A stretch of 64,000 nucleotides of DNA from Ramlibacter algicola (GCF_016641735.1 NZ_JAEDAO010000001.1:3906001-3970000), one strand, 5' to 3'; numbered from the stretch's first letter, positions 17,454 to 28,185 are shown. Made by a program: numbers and translations. Notes: a model not told the origin generated them from the sequence alone.

Positions 17454-18515
17454 CTAGTCGGCGAACAGTCCGCCTTCGCTGCGCGGCGGCGTGACGCCCA
17501 GGTGCCGGTAGGCCGCCGCCGTGGCGATGCGGCCGCGCGGCGTGCGCTGAAGGTAGCCCTGCTGGATCAGGTAGGGCTCGATCACGTCCTCGATCGTGTC
17601 GCGCTCCTCGCCGATCGAAGCGGCGATGTTGTCCAGCCCCACCGGCCCGCCGTCGAAGCGGTGCACGACCGCTTCCAGCAGCTTGCGGTCCATGACGTCG
17701 AAGCCCTGCGGGTCGACGTCGAGCATCGCCAGCGCCTTGTGCGCGATGTCCTCGGTGATGCGCCCGCTGCCCTTCACGTCCGCGTAGTCGCGCACGCGGC
17801 GCAGCAGGCGGTTGGCGATGCGGGGCGTGCCGCGCGAGCGGCGCGCGATCTCGGACGAGCCCTCGGGATCGATCGGCGCTGCGAGCAGCGCCGCGCTGCG
17901 CGTGACGATGCGCGTGAGTTCGTCGGCCGTGTAGAACTCCAGCCGCGCGACGATGCCGAAGCGGTCGCGCAGCGGGTTGGTCAGCATGCCGGCGCGCGTG
18001 GTCGCACCCACCAGCGTGAACGGCTGCAGGTCCAGCTTGATCGAGCGTGCCGCGGGACCCTCGCCGATCATGATGTCGATCTGGTAGTCCTCCAGCGCCG
18101 GGTAGAGGATCTCCTCGACCACCGGCGACAGGCGGTGGATCTCGTCGATGAACAGGACGTCGTTCTTCTCGAGATTCGTCAGCAGCGCCGCCAGGTCCTT
18201 GGGCTTCTCCAGCACCGGCCCCGAGGTCTGGCGCAGGTTCACGCCGAGCTCGTGGGCGATGATGTGCGACAGGGTCGTCTTGCCCAGGCCGGGCGGCCCG
18301 AACAGCAGCACGTGGTCGAGCGCCTCGCCGCGCTTCTTCGCCGCGCCGATGAAGATCTCCAGCTGCTCGCGCGTGCGCGCCTGGCCGACGTACTCGGCCA
18401 GCAGCTTGGGGCGCAACGCGCGCTCGATCGCCTCTTCGTTCGGCGACGCCGGCGCGGCCGACACCACGCGCTGCGGCGGCGGCACGGGCGCGAAGTCGTC
18501 GGTCTTGATCGTCAT
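17454..18515 (-). CDS. ruvB: Holliday junction DNA helicase subunit RuvB
   Basis: 353 residues. RuvB is the hexameric AAA+ motor that drives branch migration of Holliday junctions together with RuvA. Walker A is [10 protein letters not shown], Walker [10 protein letters not shown], sensor 1 GATTRAG, and the arginine finger region RDRFG; the C-terminal winged helix ends with RTPRGR. The N-terminal [14 protein letters not shown] motif is typical. The gene follows ruvA by 7 bases in one operon. No ruvC adjoins it here. Confidence 0.97.
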   Translation of the reverse strand: MTIKTDDFAPVPPPQRVVSAAPASPNEEAIERALRPKLLAEYVGQARTREQLEIFIGAAKKRGEALDHVLLFGPPGLGKTTLSHIIAHELGVNLRQTSGPVLEKPKDLAALLTNLEKNDVLFIDEIHRLSPVVEEILYPALEDYQIDIMIGEGPAARSIKLDLQPFTLVGATTRAGMLTNPLRDRFGIVARLEFYTADELTRIVTRSAALLAAPIDPEGSSEIARRSRGTPRIANRLLRRVRDYADVKGSGRITEDIAHKALAMLDVDPQGFDVMDRKLLEAVVHRFDGGPVGLDNIAASIGEERDTIEDVIEPYLIQQGYLQRTPRGRIATAAAYRHLGVTPPRSEGGLFAD

Positions 18516-18522
18516 GCGCCGC

Positions 18523-19101
18523 TCACTTGGCCAGCGCCTTCAGCGCCAGCTTGATGCCTTCGCCGACGCCCACGTCCTTGGGCAGCGCCTTGAGCGCGGC
18601 CTGCGCTTCCTTGTCGCTGTAGCCCAGCGCCACCAGCGCCTGCAGGATGTCGGCCTGCGCGTCGGTCGCGGGTCCCGCGCCCGGTTGCATGCCCAGGTCG
18701 GCGCCGATCTTTCCCTTCAGTTCCAGCAGCAGGCGCTCGGCGGTCTTCTTGCCGATCCCGGGCACTTTCACGAGCCGGCTCGCGTCCTGCGCGGTCACCG
18801 CCTGCCCGATCTCCGCCACCGACATGCCACTGAGCACCGACAGCGCGGTGCGCGGGCCGACGCCCGAGATGCGGATCAACTGGCGGAACGCCTCGCGCTC
18901 GGCCGCGGTGGCGAAGCCGTAGAGGATCTGCGCGTCCTCGCGGACCACGAAGTGGGTGAGCAGCGAGACCTTCTCGCCCACGTTGGGCAGGTTGTAGAAG
19001 GTGCTCATGGGGACGTCGACCTCGTAGCCGACGCCGTGGCAGTCGACCAGCAGCTGCGGCGGGTTCTTGTCCGCGAGGGTCCCCTGCAGGCGGCCGATCA
19101 T
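18523..19101 (-). CDS. ruvA: Holliday junction DNA helicase subunit RuvA
   Basis: 192 residues. RuvA binds the four-way junction as tetramers and loads RuvB. The N-terminal OB-fold starts MIGRLQGTL; the two helix-hairpin-helix motifs are visible as [13 protein letters not shown] and [15 protein letters not shown]; the C-terminal domain III contacts RuvB ([16 protein letters not shown]). The gene starts 34 bases from the end of the sensor kinase gene transcribed in the same direction, so read-through from that gene is possible. Confidence 0.97.
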   Translation of the reverse strand: MIGRLQGTLADKNPPQLLVDCHGVGYEVDVPMSTFYNLPNVGEKVSLLTHFVVREDAQILYGFATAAEREAFRQLIRISGVGPRTALSVLSGMSVAEIGQAVTAQDASRLVKVPGIGKKTAERLLLELKGKIGADLGMQPGAGPATDAQADILQALVALGYSDKEAQAALKALPKDVGVGEGIKLALKALAK

Positions 19102-19135
19102 GCAAGCCTCGGCGCGGTGGGAATCGGGAAGGTCG

Positions 19136-20974
19136 TCACGCGTCGATGTTAGCGGATGGCGTCTCGAGCGGAACCCACGCCGCCAGCCGCGTGCCGGTGC
19201 CGGGCGCGCCCTCGAACCGGTGCCAGCCGGCCAGCGCGCGCACGCGCCGTTCGATGCTGCTCAGGCCGTGCCCGCGGCCGTCGCCGCCGCCGTCCAGCCC
19301 GCGGCCGTTGTCGGCGACCTCCAGCAGCAGGCCGCCGTCCTGGCACGCGATGCGCACCGTGCACTCGGTGGCGCCGCTGTGGCGGATCACGTTGCTCACT
19401 GCCTCGCGCAGCACGCGCGTGCACTGCACCTGCACGCGCGAGGGCAGCACCATCGCTTCGCCGGGTTCGTCGGCTAGCCATTGCACCTGCAGGCCGGCGG
19501 ACTGGAGCCGCGCGACGCTCTCGGCGCGCCAGTCCGCGAACACGTCGCCGGCGTGCGCGGGCTCGGCCGTCATGCCGCGCACCGCCAGCCGCATCTCGTC
19601 CAGCGCCTGCCGTGCCAGCGCGGCGATGCGCTCGCTGTCCGGGGCACCGCGTGTCACGTCGCTCGCCTGGGTGATGCCCAGCAGGCGGGCGCCGAGGTCG
19701 TCGTGCAGGTCGGAAGCGATGCGCCGGCGTTCGCCCTGGGCGGCCTCGGCCGCGCGCAGCTGGGCGATCTGGCGCCAGTTGTCCTCGATCTCGCGCGACT
19801 TCTCCGCCACGCGGCGTTCGAGCTCGATGTTGGCGATCTCGGTGGCGCGCAGCGCGCGGGCGAACTGCCGCAGCAGGTGCACGCCGATGGAGGCGACGAC
19901 GACCGGCATCATGAAATGCGCGAGCTGCAGGCTGCGCATCGGCAGCCAGTGGTTCTGCAGCGCGATCTCCAGGCCGGCCATGAAGGTCAGCGCGCCCAGC
20001 GCAGCCAGCATCACCCAGAACTCCTCGCGCTTCTCGCGCCAGGCGGTGATGAAGAAGAAGCCGGCGAAGGCCAGGAACTCCAGCGCCATCGCGTTGTAGA
20101 AGGTGGCGAACGCGGGCAGCAGGTTGTCCGCCGGCGCCGAGAGCAGCAGCAGCGGGATGGCGACGCACTGCGCCCACAACGCGCGTTCCACGCGCGCCGC
20201 GCGCCGGTCGACCATGCGCAGCAGGAAGATGAAGAAGCTGGTGAAGGTCGGCGCCATCAGGCTGTAGAACAGCACGTCGACCAGCGGCTGCGGCTCCGGC
20301 AGCGGGGCGAACAGCCGCGTTTCCAGCATCGCCCAGCCGAGCGCATACAGGCCGAAGTACAGCAGCCGGCCGCCGTTGCGCCGCACGACCGACAGCCCCA
20401 GCAGGCCCAGGCCGAGCGACCCGAGCAGCGCGGCGATCAACTGCGCGACTTCGATGGTCCAGAAGCGCTGCCGTTCGTAGCGGACCTGCAAGGGTGCGGC
20501 GGGACCGATGACCACTTCGGAGAGCCCCGCGGCGCGCTGCCGCGACACCACGCCCGGCGCTGCGCGCCCCGCGACGTCCAGCTGCAGCACGTTGTCGCCC
20601 GCCCGCAGCAGGGAGCGCGGCAGCATCACGAGCTGCGGCCGGTAGCAATGCACCGAGCGCTGGTCGAGCTCGCCGGCCCCGCCCACCAGCTGGCCGTTGA
20701 CACGCAACTGCATCGCGGCGCAGACGCGTTCGACGTAGAGCGCAAGCGGCCCGTCGCCGGCGGGCGACTGGGCGTGGAACGTGTAGGTGGCGACACCGGC
20801 GTAGCCCGGCACCGTGGCATCCCAGGGATGAGGCAGGCTGACGTGGGCCTCGACAGCGCCCGCGCGGAAGTCGGCCTCCCGCAGCACCTGCTCCGCGTCC
20901 TGCCCTCTCGCCGGTTGCAGCAGCACCAGCAGCGCCGCCGAAACGGCGACAATCCTCCGCCACCCCATTCCCAT
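19136..20974 (-). CDS. Membrane sensor histidine kinase (7TMR-DISM/HisKA_3 type)
   Basis: 612 residues from the ATG at 20974 (an ATG at 20968 is also possible). A signal sequence leads into a periplasmic beta-sandwich sensor (about residues 25-185, like DISM extracellular domains), then seven membrane helices (about 185-385). A coiled-coil linker leads to the dimerisation/phosphoacceptor segment [18 protein letters not shown], and the ATPase domain has [24 protein letters not shown] and [11 protein letters not shown]. This is the NarL-partnering kinase class, yet no response regulator is adjacent, so it is an orphan. The ligand is unknown. Its start is 3 bases from the divergent phoH start. 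Confidence 0.87.
   Translation of the reverse strand: MGMGWRRIVAVSAALLVLLQPARGQDAEQVLREADFRAGAVEAHVSLPHPWDATVPGYAGVATYTFHAQSPAGDGPLALYVERVCAAMQLRVNGQLVGGAGELDQRSVHCYRPQLVMLPRSLLRAGDNVLQLDVAGRAAPGVVSRQRAAGLSEVVIGPAAPLQVRYERQRFWTIEVAQLIAALLGSLGLGLLGLSVVRRNGGRLLYFGLYALGWAMLETRLFAPLPEPQPLVDVLFYSLMAPTFTSFFIFLLRMVDRRAARVERALWAQCVAIPLLLLSAPADNLLPAFATFYNAMALEFLAFAGFFFITAWREKREEFWVMLAALGALTFMAGLEIALQNHWLPMRSLQLAHFMMPVVVASIGVHLLRQFARALRATEIANIELERRVAEKSREIEDNWRQIAQLRAAEAAQGERRRIASDLHDDLGARLLGITQASDVTRGAPDSERIAALARQALDEMRLAVRGMTAEPAHAGDVFADWRAESVARLQSAGLQVQWLADEPGEAMVLPSRVQVQCTRVLREAVSNVIRHSGATECTVRIACQDGGLLLEVADNGRGLDGGGDGRGHGLSSIERRVRALAGWHRFEGAPGTGTRLAAWVPLETPSANIDA
20948..20953 (+). promoter_or_regulatory. 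-10-like GACAAT for phoH (inside the kinase gene)
   Basis: GACAAT on the plus strand is 24 bases before the phoH ATG, within the first codons of the divergent sensor kinase. It faces an identical box on the opposite strand at 20981-20986. Confidence 0.4.
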
Positions 20975-20977
20975 CCG

Positions 20978-21925
20978 ATGATTGTCCGCCACAGCTTCAC
21001 GCCGCCCAACAATACCCGGCTGTCCCATCTGGTCGGACCCATGGACGAACACCTGCGCACGATCGAGACCGCGCTGCAGGTGAAGATCTCGCGACGCCAG
21101 GAAGTGTTCAAGGTCGATGGGCCGAAGGCCAAGGCCGAGCGCGCGGTGGACGTCCTGCAGGCGATGTACGAGCGCGCGGCGCGTCCCATCGACACCGAAG
21201 TCGTCCAGCTGATGGTCGCCGGCGAGCAGGCGATGGACGAGGACGAGAACGGCGCGCTGGTGTTGCATACGCGCCGCAGCGACCTCAAGGCCCGCACGCC
21301 CAACCAGAGCGTGTACCTGGACAACATCGCCAACCACGACATCACCTTCGGCATCGGGCCGGCCGGCACCGGCAAGACCTACCTCGCCGTGGCCTGCGCG
21401 GTGGACGCGCTGGAGCGCAGCGCCGTGCAGCGCATCGTGCTGACGCGCCCGGCCGTGGAGGCCGGCGAGAAGCTCGGCTTCCTGCCCGGCGACCTGACGC
21501 AGAAGGTCGACCCCTACCTGCGCCCGCTGTACGACGCGCTGTACGACCTCATGGGTTTCGAGCGCGTCACCAAGGCGTTCGAGCGCAACGCGCTGGAGAT
21601 CGCGCCGCTGGCGTTCATGCGCGGGCGCACGCTGAACAACGCGTTCGTGATCCTGGACGAGGCGCAGAACACGACGCCCGAGCAGATGAAGATGTTCCTC
21701 ACCCGCATCGGCTTCGGCAGCAAGTGCGTGGTGACCGGCGACATCAGCCAGATCGACCTGCCCAAGGGGCAGCTGTCGGGCCTGGTGGAGGCCGAGCACA
21801 TCCTCAAGCGGGTCAAGGGCATCGCCCACACGCGCTTCACCAGCGCCGACGTGGTGCGGCACCCGCTGGTGGCGCGCATCGTCGACGCGTACGACGCCGC
21901 CAAGAAGCGCGATGGCCGCGCCTGA
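20978..21925 (+). CDS. phoH: PhoH family ATPase
   Basis: 315 residues. Walker A is [11 protein letters not shown] and Walker [26 protein letters not shown] is a further PhoH hallmark. The N-terminal RNA-binding-like region (about residues 25-70) precedes the ATPase. PhoH proteins are probable RNA-associated ATPases or helicases; the adjacent ybeY is a common partner in rRNA maturation. The ATG at 20978 gives [12 protein letters not shown], the usual start of this family in beta-proteobacteria. The 3' end overlaps ybeY by 14 bases. Confidence 0.93.
   Translation: MIVRHSFTPPNNTRLSHLVGPMDEHLRTIETALQVKISRRQEVFKVDGPKAKAERAVDVLQAMYERAARPIDTEVVQLMVAGEQAMDEDENGALVLHTRRSDLKARTPNQSVYLDNIANHDITFGIGPAGTGKTYLAVACAVDALERSAVQRIVLTRPAVEAGEKLGFLPGDLTQKVDPYLRPLYDALYDLMGFERVTKAFERNALEIAPLAFMRGRTLNNAFVILDEAQNTTPEQMKMFLTRIGFGSKCVVTGDISQIDLPKGQLSGLVEAEHILKRVKGIAHTRFTSADVVRHPLVARIVDAYDAAKKRDGRA
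20981..20986 (-). promoter_or_regulatory. -10-like GACAAT for the sensor kinase gene (inside phoH)
   Basis: GACAAT on the minus strand lies 6 bases before the kinase ATG at 20974 and within the first codons of phoH. Together with the box at 20948 it makes two interlocked, opposed promoters. Confidence 0.4.
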
Positions 21926-22364
21926 GCTCGCGCTCGACCTGCAGTTCGGTTCCTTCGCCGGCGCGGCCCGCCACAAGGCACTGCTGCCGCGCGCGAAGGT
22001 CAAGCGGTGGATCGGGATGGCGCTCGCGGGTCCGGGCGAACTGGCCGTGCGCATCGTCGGCGAGGCCGAAGGCCGCGCGCTGAACGCGCAGTACCGCCAC
22101 AAGGACTACGCCACCAACGTGCTGACGTTCGACTACGCCGTCGAGCCCGTCGTGCAGGCCGACCTGGTGCTGTGCGGCCCGGTGGTCGAGCGCGAAGCGC
22201 GCGAGCAGGGCAAGCCGCTGGCGGACCACTACGCCCACCTGCTGGTGCATGGCACGCTGCATGCGCAGGGCTACGACCACGAGACGGGCGACGTGGATGC
22301 GCTGGAGATGGAAGCGCTGGAGGTCCTGCTGCTGGGGGCGCTGGGGATTTCGAACCCGTATTGA
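21912..22364 (+). CDS. ybeY: Endoribonuclease YbeY (16S rRNA maturation)
   Basis: 150 residues. YbeY is a metal-dependent endoribonuclease needed for 16S rRNA 3'-end processing and ribosome quality control. The zinc-binding signature [12 protein letters not shown] is intact, as is NVLTFDY earlier in the protein. The start overlaps the end of phoH by 14 bases, which indicates translational coupling. A class A repeat lies downstream, between this gene and the convergent dtd. Confidence 0.95.
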   Translation: MAAPELALDLQFGSFAGAARHKALLPRAKVKRWIGMALAGPGELAVRIVGEAEGRALNAQYRHKDYATNVLTFDYAVEPVVQADLVLCGPVVEREAREQGKPLADHYAHLLVHGTLHAQGYDHETGDVDALEMEALEVLLLGALGISNPY

Positions 22365-22396
22365 ACTGCCGTCGTCGTCGCCGCGGGACCAGGCTC

Positions 22397-22492
22397 TGCC
22401 CCCGCGTAGGCGGGGGCGGGGACCCATCGCTCCAGCTTTCGCGGAAGCCGTTGAAGATGGAAGCGACGGATTCCCGCCTTCGCGGGAATGAC
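22397..22492. repeat. Class A REP-like repeat (two-hairpin unit)
   Basis: Two palindromes, one with CCCCGCGTAGGCGGGG and one with ATTCCCGCCTTCGCGGGAAT, separated by a spacer holding ACCCATCGCT and its partner AGCGACGGAT. It ends 5 bases from the dtd stop codon and lies between convergent ybeY and dtd. I see no gene in it. Confidence 0.85.
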
Positions 22493-22497
22493 GGACA

Positions 22498-22944
22498 TCA
22501 GGTCGGCGGAATGCGCAGGGGGATCGTCACCGGTCCATCGTTCACCAGCTCCACCTGCATGTCCGCCCCGAACTCGCCGGTCTGCACGATGGGATGCGCG
22601 GCCCGCGCGTTGGCGACGAACAGCTCGTAGAGCCGCCGCCCTTCGTCCGGCGGCGCCGCGTTCGTGAAGCTCGGGCGGTTGCCGCCCGACGTGTCGGCGG
22701 CCAGCGTGAACTGGCTCACCACCAGCAGCCCGCCGCCGGTGTCCTGCACGCTGCGGTTCATCTTGCCGGCGTCATCGCCGAAGATGCGCAGCTTGAGCAG
22801 CTTGGCCAGCAGCTTCTCGCCTTCCGCCGGCGTGTCGCCACGCTCGGCGCAGACGAGCACCAGCAGCCCCGGGCCGATCTCGCCATGCACGCGGCCGGCG
22901 ATCGTGACCTTCGCGCGTGCCACGCGTTGCACCAGCGCCAGCAT
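22498..22944 (-). CDS. dtd: D-aminoacyl-tRNA deacylase
   Basis: 148 residues, the family length. It hydrolyses D-amino acids, and glycine mischarged on tRNA(Ala), from tRNA. The chirality-checking motifs SQFTLAADT and the Gly-cisPro type NDGPVTIPL are intact. The start overlaps the stop of the upstream CDF transporter by one base (TGATG), so they form an operon. The longer open frame upstream is a shadow of the transporter gene. Confidence 0.95.
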   Translation of the reverse strand: MLALVQRVARAKVTIAGRVHGEIGPGLLVLVCAERGDTPAEGEKLLAKLLKLRIFGDDAGKMNRSVQDTGGGLLVVSQFTLAADTSGGNRPSFTNAAPPDEGRRLYELFVANARAAHPIVQTGEFGADMQVELVNDGPVTIPLRIPPT

Positions 22945-23861
22945 CAGATCAGGTCGTCCTCGTCCTGGCCATGCGCCTCGACGTCGCTGGGCAACAGCTG
23001 GATCGACGCGCGCAGCCCCGGCACCGCGCTCATCAGCGCCTGCTCGACCGACGCCCGCACCGCCGCGGCGCGCCGCAAGGTCCACTCGCCCGGCATGTGC
23101 ATGTGCAGGTCGACGTAGCGCCGGCTGCCCGAGCGCCGCGTCGCGATGTGGTCGAAGCGGATGGTCGGGTGCTCGAAGGCCTTGAGCACCTGGTCGATGT
23201 CGGCCTGCACGCGGCGCTCGACGCGCTTGTCCATCAGGCCCTGCGACGAGCGCCAGACGAGGTTCCAGCCTTCGCGCAGGATGTTCAGCGCGACACCGAT
23301 GGCGACGACCGGGTCGAGCCACAGCCAGTGGGTCCACGCGACCAGCGCTATGCCGATGACGACGCCGACGGACGTCCACACGTCGGTGATGAGGTGGCGC
23401 GCATCCGCTTCCAGCGCCATCGAGCGGTGCACGCGCGCCGACTGCAGCATCGCCCACGCCAGCACGCCGTTGAAGACCGAACTGAGGACCGACAGCGCCA
23501 GGCCGGCGTCGACCTGCTCGATGGGTTGCGGCTCGTAGAAGCGGCGTGCGGCGGCGTAGATGATCGCCAGGGCCGCCACCAGGATGGCCAGGCCTTCGAA
23601 GGCGGAGGAGAAGTACTCGGCCTTGTGGTGGCCGTAGGGGTGCTCGGCGTCGGGCGGCTGGGCCGCGATGCGCACCATCAGGAGGCCGAACGCCGCGCTC
23701 GCCAGGTTGACGAGCGACTCCATCGCATCGGACAGCAGCCCGACCGAGCCGGTGAGCCACCACGCCAGCGTCTTCAGCCCGATGGTGAGCACCGCGACGC
23801 CGATCGACACGCGCAGCCAGGCCTGCGGGGGGATCGCACCCAGGCGCTGGCTCAAGGTCAT
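22944..23861 (-). CDS. Cation diffusion facilitator family metal transporter
   Basis: 305 residues. Six membrane helices occupy residues about 15-205; the metal-site motifs are [10 protein letters not shown] in helix 2 and HLITDVWTS in helix 5. [13 protein letters not shown] and a cytoplasmic C-terminal metallochaperone-like domain ([16 protein letters not shown]) complete the CDF/FieF architecture. It exports divalent cations (zinc, iron or similar) in exchange for protons; specificity is not resolved. It starts 12 bases downstream of tyrS and is coupled to dtd. Confidence 0.92.
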   Translation of the reverse strand: MTLSQRLGAIPPQAWLRVSIGVAVLTIGLKTLAWWLTGSVGLLSDAMESLVNLASAAFGLLMVRIAAQPPDAEHPYGHHKAEYFSSAFEGLAILVAALAIIYAAARRFYEPQPIEQVDAGLALSVLSSVFNGVLAWAMLQSARVHRSMALEADARHLITDVWTSVGVVIGIALVAWTHWLWLDPVVAIGVALNILREGWNLVWRSSQGLMDKRVERRVQADIDQVLKAFEHPTIRFDHIATRRSGSRRYVDLHMHMPGEWTLRRAAAVRASVEQALMSAVPGLRASIQLLPSDVEAHGQDEDDLI

Positions 23862-23873
23862 GCGTCGATGTGG

Positions 23874-25109
23874 CTAGGAGAGCGACACGCGCGCGAACTT
23901 GCGCTTGCCCACCTGCACGACGTAGGTGCCCGCGGCCATCTTCAGTGCCTTGTCGCTCACCACCGCGGAGTCCACTCGCACGCCGCCGCCATCGATCAGG
24001 CGGTTGGCCTCGCTCGTGGATGGCGCCAGGCCCGCCTGCTTGAGCAGCGCGCCGATGCCCAGCGGCGCGCCCGTCAACGCCACGTCCGGGATCTCGTCGG
24101 GCACCCCGCCCTTGCTGCGGTTGACAAAGTCCTGCTCCGCGGCGTCGGCCGCGGCCGCGCTGTGGAAACGCGCGGTGATCTCCTTGGCCAGCATCACCTT
24201 GGCGTCGCGCGGGTTGCGCCCGCCGTCGACTTCGGCCTTCAGCTTCGCGATGTCCTGCTCGGCGCGGAAACTCAGCAGCCGGTACCAGCGCCACATCAGC
24301 ACGTCCGAGATCGACATCACCTTGGCGAACATGGTGTTCGCGTCCTCGGTGATGCCAACGTAGTTGCCCTTGCTCTTGGACATCTTCTCGACGCCGTCCA
24401 GGCCCTCGAGCAGCGGCATGGTCAGGATGCATTGCGGCTCCTGGCCGTATTCCTGCTGCAGGTGCCGGCCCACCAGCAGGTTGAACTTCTGGTCGGTGCC
24501 GCCGAGTTCCAGGTCCGACTTCAGCGCGACCGAGTCGTAGCCCTGCATGAGCGGATAGAGGAATTCGTGGACGCTGATGGGGCGGCCGTCCTGGAAGCGC
24601 TTGTGGAAGTCGTCGCGCTCCATCATCCGCGCCACCGTGTAGCGCGCCGCCAGCTGGATCATCCCGCGGGCGCCCAGGGGGTCGCACCACTCGCTGTTGT
24701 ACCGGACCTCGGCACGGCTGACGTCGATGACGCGGCCGATCTGGTCGAAGTAGGTCTTGGCGTTGGCCTCGATCTGCTCGCGGGTCAGCGGCGGCCGCGT
24801 TGTATTCCGGCCCGACGGATCGCCGATCGTCGTCGTGAAGTCACCGATCAGCGGAATCACGACGTGGCCCAGGTCTTGCAACTGCCGCAGCTTGTTGAAC
24901 ACGACCGTGTGGCCCAGGTGGATGTCCGGGGCGGTGGGATCGAGCCCGAACTTGATGCGCAGCGGCACCCCCGTCGCCTCGCTGCGGACCAGCTTGCGCT
25001 GCCAATCCTCCTGCGGGATGAGCTCCTCGCAGCCGCGCAGGCTGGCCGCCATGGCTTCGCGCACGCGGTCGCTCACCAGCCCATCTTTGGTAACAAGTTG
25101 TTGATTCAT
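23874..25109 (-). CDS. tyrS: Tyrosyl-tRNA synthetase
   Basis: 411 residues from the ATG at 25109. It charges tRNA(Tyr). The class I signatures are HLGH (in [10 protein letters not shown]) and KMSKS (in [11 protein letters not shown]), and a C-terminal S4 RNA-binding domain covers about the last 60 residues ([14 protein letters not shown]). The motif order fits the TyrZ-like longer group common in beta-proteobacteria. The much longer open frame upstream is antisense to the M23 peptidase gene and not coding. The gene is divergent from that peptidase gene. Confidence 0.96.
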   Translation of the reverse strand: MNQQLVTKDGLVSDRVREAMAASLRGCEELIPQEDWQRKLVRSEATGVPLRIKFGLDPTAPDIHLGHTVVFNKLRQLQDLGHVVIPLIGDFTTTIGDPSGRNTTRPPLTREQIEANAKTYFDQIGRVIDVSRAEVRYNSEWCDPLGARGMIQLAARYTVARMMERDDFHKRFQDGRPISVHEFLYPLMQGYDSVALKSDLELGGTDQKFNLLVGRHLQQEYGQEPQCILTMPLLEGLDGVEKMSKSKGNYVGITEDANTMFAKVMSISDVLMWRWYRLLSFRAEQDIAKLKAEVDGGRNPRDAKVMLAKEITARFHSAAAADAAEQDFVNRSKGGVPDEIPDVALTGAPLGIGALLKQAGLAPSTSEANRLIDGGGVRVDSAVVSDKALKMAAGTYVVQVGKRKFARVSLS

Positions 25110-25148
25110 CAGGAGTTTTCCGCAGTCCGGATGCGTTGGGGCCGTGGC

Positions 25149-25154
25149 TATACT
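25149..25154 (+). promoter_or_regulatory. -10 box TATACT upstream of the M23 peptidase gene
   Basis: TATACT is a good -10 match in the tyrS/M23 divergent spacer, about 130 bases before the TTG start. No convincing -35 is visible. Confidence 0.45.
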
Positions 25155-25283
25155 GCGCCCCGGATATGCCGGCCGGCAGATTCTAAAAGGGTGCCCCAAG
25201 CAGGCACGCCGCCGGCCCAGATGGACAGCGAGGACGTGCCGAGACCAGGACGGCATGCGGACTCGCCAGAGAGGACTCGAGGC

Positions 25284-26639
25284 TTGAAAAGAAACGGAAT
25301 GACGGCCGTCGCCGCACAGGCGCTGTGGGCCGCCGCGCGAGTGCTGGAGCACCACCCGCGCCAGGTGACTGCACTGATCGCCGCCTGCTTGCTGGGCGGC
25401 GGGGGAGCCGCCTTCGCCGTCGCCTCCTTCGGCCCCGATCCCTCCGCCCTTCCGGTCCGTGAAGTCGTCGAACCCGTGGAGCCGCTCGCATTGCGCGAGC
25501 AGTCCGAGGTGCTGGACGCGTTCTCCTTCAGCCTGTGGCGCAGCGACACCGTGCGGCCGACCGACACGGTCGAATCGCTGCTCGCGCGCCTCGGTGTCAG
25601 CGACCCCGTGGCGGCCACCTACCTGCGCCAGGATCCGCTGGTGCGCCAGCAACTGCTCGGGCGCTATGGCCGCTCGGTGCGCGCCGAAGCCACCGACCAG
25701 CATGCGCTGCGCGCGCTGACCGCCCGCTGGGTGGCCGACGACAGCGGCAACTTCAAGCGCCTCGTCGTCCAGCGCGGCGACAAGGGCAAGTTCACCACGC
25801 GCGTCGAGACGGCGCCGCTGACGGCCACCACGCGCCTGGGCAGCGGCACCATCCGCTCGTCCCTGTTCGCCGCCGTCGACGACTCCCGGCTGCCCGACGA
25901 AGTCGCCGTGCAGCTGGCCGACATCCTCTCGGCCGAGATCGACTTCCGCCGCGGCCTGCGCAAGGGCGACCGCTTCAGCGTCGTCTACGAAGCGCTCGAA
26001 GCCGACGGCGAGCCGCTGCGCACCGGCCGCGTGCTGTCGGCCGAGTTCCTGAACAACGGCCACCAGTACAACGCCGTGTGGTTCCAGCAAGCCGGCAAGG
26101 GCGCGTATTACGGCTTCGACGGCAAGAGCCTCACCAGTTCGTACCTGGCCTCGCCGATGGAGTTCTCGCGCGTGACCAGCGGCTTCGCGATGCGCTTCCA
26201 CCCGATCATGAAGACGTGGCGGGCGCACACGGGCGTCGACTACGGCGCGCCCACCGGCACGGCCGTGCGCACGGTGGGCGACGGCATCGTCGAGTTCGCC
26301 GGCGTGCAGAATGGCTATGGCAACGTGGTCATGGTGCGCCACAACCCCAGCGACATCACCGTGTACGCGCACCTGAGCCGCGTCGACGTGCGCCGCGGCC
26401 AGTCGGTCGCCCAAGGCCAGCGCATCGGCGCCGTGGGCTCGACGGGCTGGGCCACCGGCCCGCACCTGCATTTCGAATTCCGCATCAACGGCACCTTCCG
26501 CGATCCGATCGAGGTCGCGCGCAAGGCGCAGGGCACGGTCATCACGGCCGCCGCCCGCCCCGCCTTCGACAAGCTCGCGACGTCGATGCGCGCGCAGCTC
26601 GAAGCCGCCGGCACGGTCGCCGTCGCCGGCGCCCAGTAA
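25284..26639 (+). CDS. M23 family peptidoglycan endopeptidase (LysM-like/OapA + peptidase)
   Basis: 451 residues from a TTG at 25284, chosen because GAGGA lies 8 bases upstream; an ATG at 25299 would shorten it by five residues. One membrane segment (about residues 30-55, LIAACLLGGGGAAFAVASF) anchors it in the inner membrane. The periplasmic part has an N-terminal domain of the OapA/LysM-like type (SLLARLGVSDPVAATYL), then the LytM/M23 peptidase with zinc ligands in HTGVDYGAP and HLHFEF, plus HPIMKTWRAH. It probably cuts peptide crosslinks of peptidoglycan during growth. The following anmK recycles murein fragments, so the two fit functionally. Confidence 0.9.
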   Translation: MKRNGMTAVAAQALWAAARVLEHHPRQVTALIAACLLGGGGAAFAVASFGPDPSALPVREVVEPVEPLALREQSEVLDAFSFSLWRSDTVRPTDTVESLLARLGVSDPVAATYLRQDPLVRQQLLGRYGRSVRAEATDQHALRALTARWVADDSGNFKRLVVQRGDKGKFTTRVETAPLTATTRLGSGTIRSSLFAAVDDSRLPDEVAVQLADILSAEIDFRRGLRKGDRFSVVYEALEADGEPLRTGRVLSAEFLNNGHQYNAVWFQQAGKGAYYGFDGKSLTSSYLASPMEFSRVTSGFAMRFHPIMKTWRAHTGVDYGAPTGTAVRTVGDGIVEFAGVQNGYGNVVMVRHNPSDITVYAHLSRVDVRRGQSVAQGQRIGAVGSTGWATGPHLHFEFRINGTFRDPIEVARKAQGTVITAAARPAFDKLATSMRAQLEAAGTVAVAGAQ

Positions 26640-26651
26640 ACCTCCGCGCGC

Positions 26652-27758
26652 ATGGCGCAGCTCTACGCCGGCCTCATGTCCGGCACCTCGCTGGACGGTG
26701 TCGACGGCGTGCTCGCCGACTTCGACGGCGGCCTGCGCGTGCTGGCGCATGCCAGCGCACCGTTCGACCCCGCCTTGCGCGCCGAGCTGTACGCGCTCAA
26801 CACGCGTGGCGACGACGAGCTGCACCGGGCGCAATTCGCGGCCAACGCCCTGGTGCGTCTCTACGCCCAAGTCGTCCGGCAATTGCTGGAGCAATCAGGT
26901 GTCGACGCACCCGACGTGCGAGCGATCGGCGCCCATGGCCAGACGGTGCGCCACCGCCCACAGGCGTTCGACGGCACCGGCTACACGACCCAGCTGAACC
27001 AGCCCGCGTTGCTCGCGGAGCTGACGTCGATCGACGTCGTCGCCGACTTCCGCAGCCGCGACGTCGCGGCCGGCGGCCAAGGCGCGCCGCTCGCACCCTT
27101 CTTCCACCGCGGCGTGTTCGGCCGCGCGGGGGAAACGGTCGGCGTGCTCAACCTGGGTGGCATCGCGAACCTCACGCTGCTGCGCGCGGACGGCTCGATG
27201 CTCGGCTTCGACTGCGGCCCGGCGAATGCGCTGATGGACTTCTGGGTGCAACGCCACCGCGGCGAAGCGTTCGATGCGAACGGTGCGTGGGCCGCCGGCG
27301 CCACGCCCGATGCCGCGTTGCTGACGACGCTCTTGCAGGAGCCCTGGCTTGCGCTGCCGCCGCCCAAGAGCACCGGCCGCGACCTGTTCAACGAGCCCTG
27401 GCTCGCGGCCAGGCTCGCCAGCCACGCGCAGCTGTCACCGCAGGTGGTGCAGGCGACGCTGCTGGAGTTCACCGCGCGCTGCTGCGTCGACGACGTGCTG
27501 CGGCACGAGCCACGCTTGCCACGCCTGGTGGTCTGCGGCGGTGGGGCGCTCAACGCGCAATTGATGCGCCGCCTGCAGGCGCTGCTGCCGGGCGCGAAGG
27601 TGCTGTCGAGCGAGGAGGCCGGGCTGCCGCCGCTGCAGGTGGAAGCCTGCGCGTTCGCCTGGCTGGCGATGCAATGCGTGGAGCGGCGCGAGTTGCCCCT
27701 CACAAGCACCACGGGCGCCCGAGGCGCCCGTGTGCTGGGTGCGGTCTGGCCGCGCTGA
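26652..27758 (+). CDS. anmK: Anhydro-N-acetylmuramic acid kinase
   Basis: 368 residues. AnmK opens and phosphorylates 1,6-anhydro-MurNAc, released by lytic transglycosylases, to MurNAc-6-phosphate in cell-wall recycling. The N-terminal SGTSLDGVDGV motif and the ATP-binding residues in LNLGGIANLT are characteristic. The gene follows the M23 peptidase by 12 bases, so the pair forms a murein turnover unit. It converges on erpA, 6 bases apart. Confidence 0.95.
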   Translation: MAQLYAGLMSGTSLDGVDGVLADFDGGLRVLAHASAPFDPALRAELYALNTRGDDELHRAQFAANALVRLYAQVVRQLLEQSGVDAPDVRAIGAHGQTVRHRPQAFDGTGYTTQLNQPALLAELTSIDVVADFRSRDVAAGGQGAPLAPFFHRGVFGRAGETVGVLNLGGIANLTLLRADGSMLGFDCGPANALMDFWVQRHRGEAFDANGAWAAGATPDAALLTTLLQEPWLALPPPKSTGRDLFNEPWLAARLASHAQLSPQVVQATLLEFTARCCVDDVLRHEPRLPRLVVCGGGALNAQLMRRLQALLPGAKVLSSEEAGLPPLQVEACAFAWLAMQCVERRELPLTSTTGARGARVLGAVWPR

Positions 27759-27764
27759 GCTGGA

Positions 27765-28130
27765 TCAGGCCGAGAAGCTGGAGCCGCAACCGCAGGTCGT
27801 GGTCGCGTTCGGGTTCTTGATCACGAACTGCGCGCCCTGCAGGTCTTCCTTGTAGTCGATCTCGGCGCCGACCAGGTACTGGTAGCTCATGGCGTCGATC
27901 AGCAGCGAGACGCCGTTCTTGCTCATCACGGTGTCGTCGTCGTTCGCGATCTCGTCGAACGTGAAGCCGTACTGGAAGCCGGAGCAGCCGCCACCCTGCA
28001 CGAACACGCGCAGCTTGAGGTCGGGATTGCCTTCCTCGGCGATGAGGTCGGCCACCTTGGCCGCGGCGCTGTCGGTGAACAGCAGCGGGGCGGGCATTTC
28101 GGACTGGACGTTCTCGGCGACGGCGCTCAT
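27765..28130 (-). CDS. erpA: Iron-sulfur cluster insertion protein ErpA (A-type carrier)
   Basis: 121 residues from the ATG at 28130. A-type carriers receive [4Fe-4S] clusters from the Isc machinery and pass them to apoproteins. The three cluster-binding cysteines are visible in [11 protein letters not shown] and [12 protein letters not shown] at the C-terminus. The position near rpsI/rplM is common for erpA in beta-proteobacteria. Confidence 0.94.
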   Translation of the reverse strand: MSAVAENVQSEMPAPLLFTDSAAAKVADLIAEEGNPDLKLRVFVQGGGCSGFQYGFTFDEIANDDDTVMSKNGVSLLIDAMSYQYLVGAEIDYKEDLQGAQFVIKNPNATTTCGCGSSFSA

Positions 28131-28185
28131 GGGATTTCCTTCGTGACAGCTTCGATTGTGGGGCAACGCGACGGCGCCGGCTGCC

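Noticed and set aside
22917..25283. The M23 peptidase frame extended far upstream over tyrS and the CDF gene
   Set aside because: The upstream 780 residues are antisense to real genes, and the real protein starts at the TTG (25284) with a ribosome binding site and a membrane helix.
25110..26894. tyrS frame extended upstream to make 1006 residues
   Set aside because: The extension is antisense to the M23 peptidase and anmK; TyrS starts at 25109 with a normal N-terminus.
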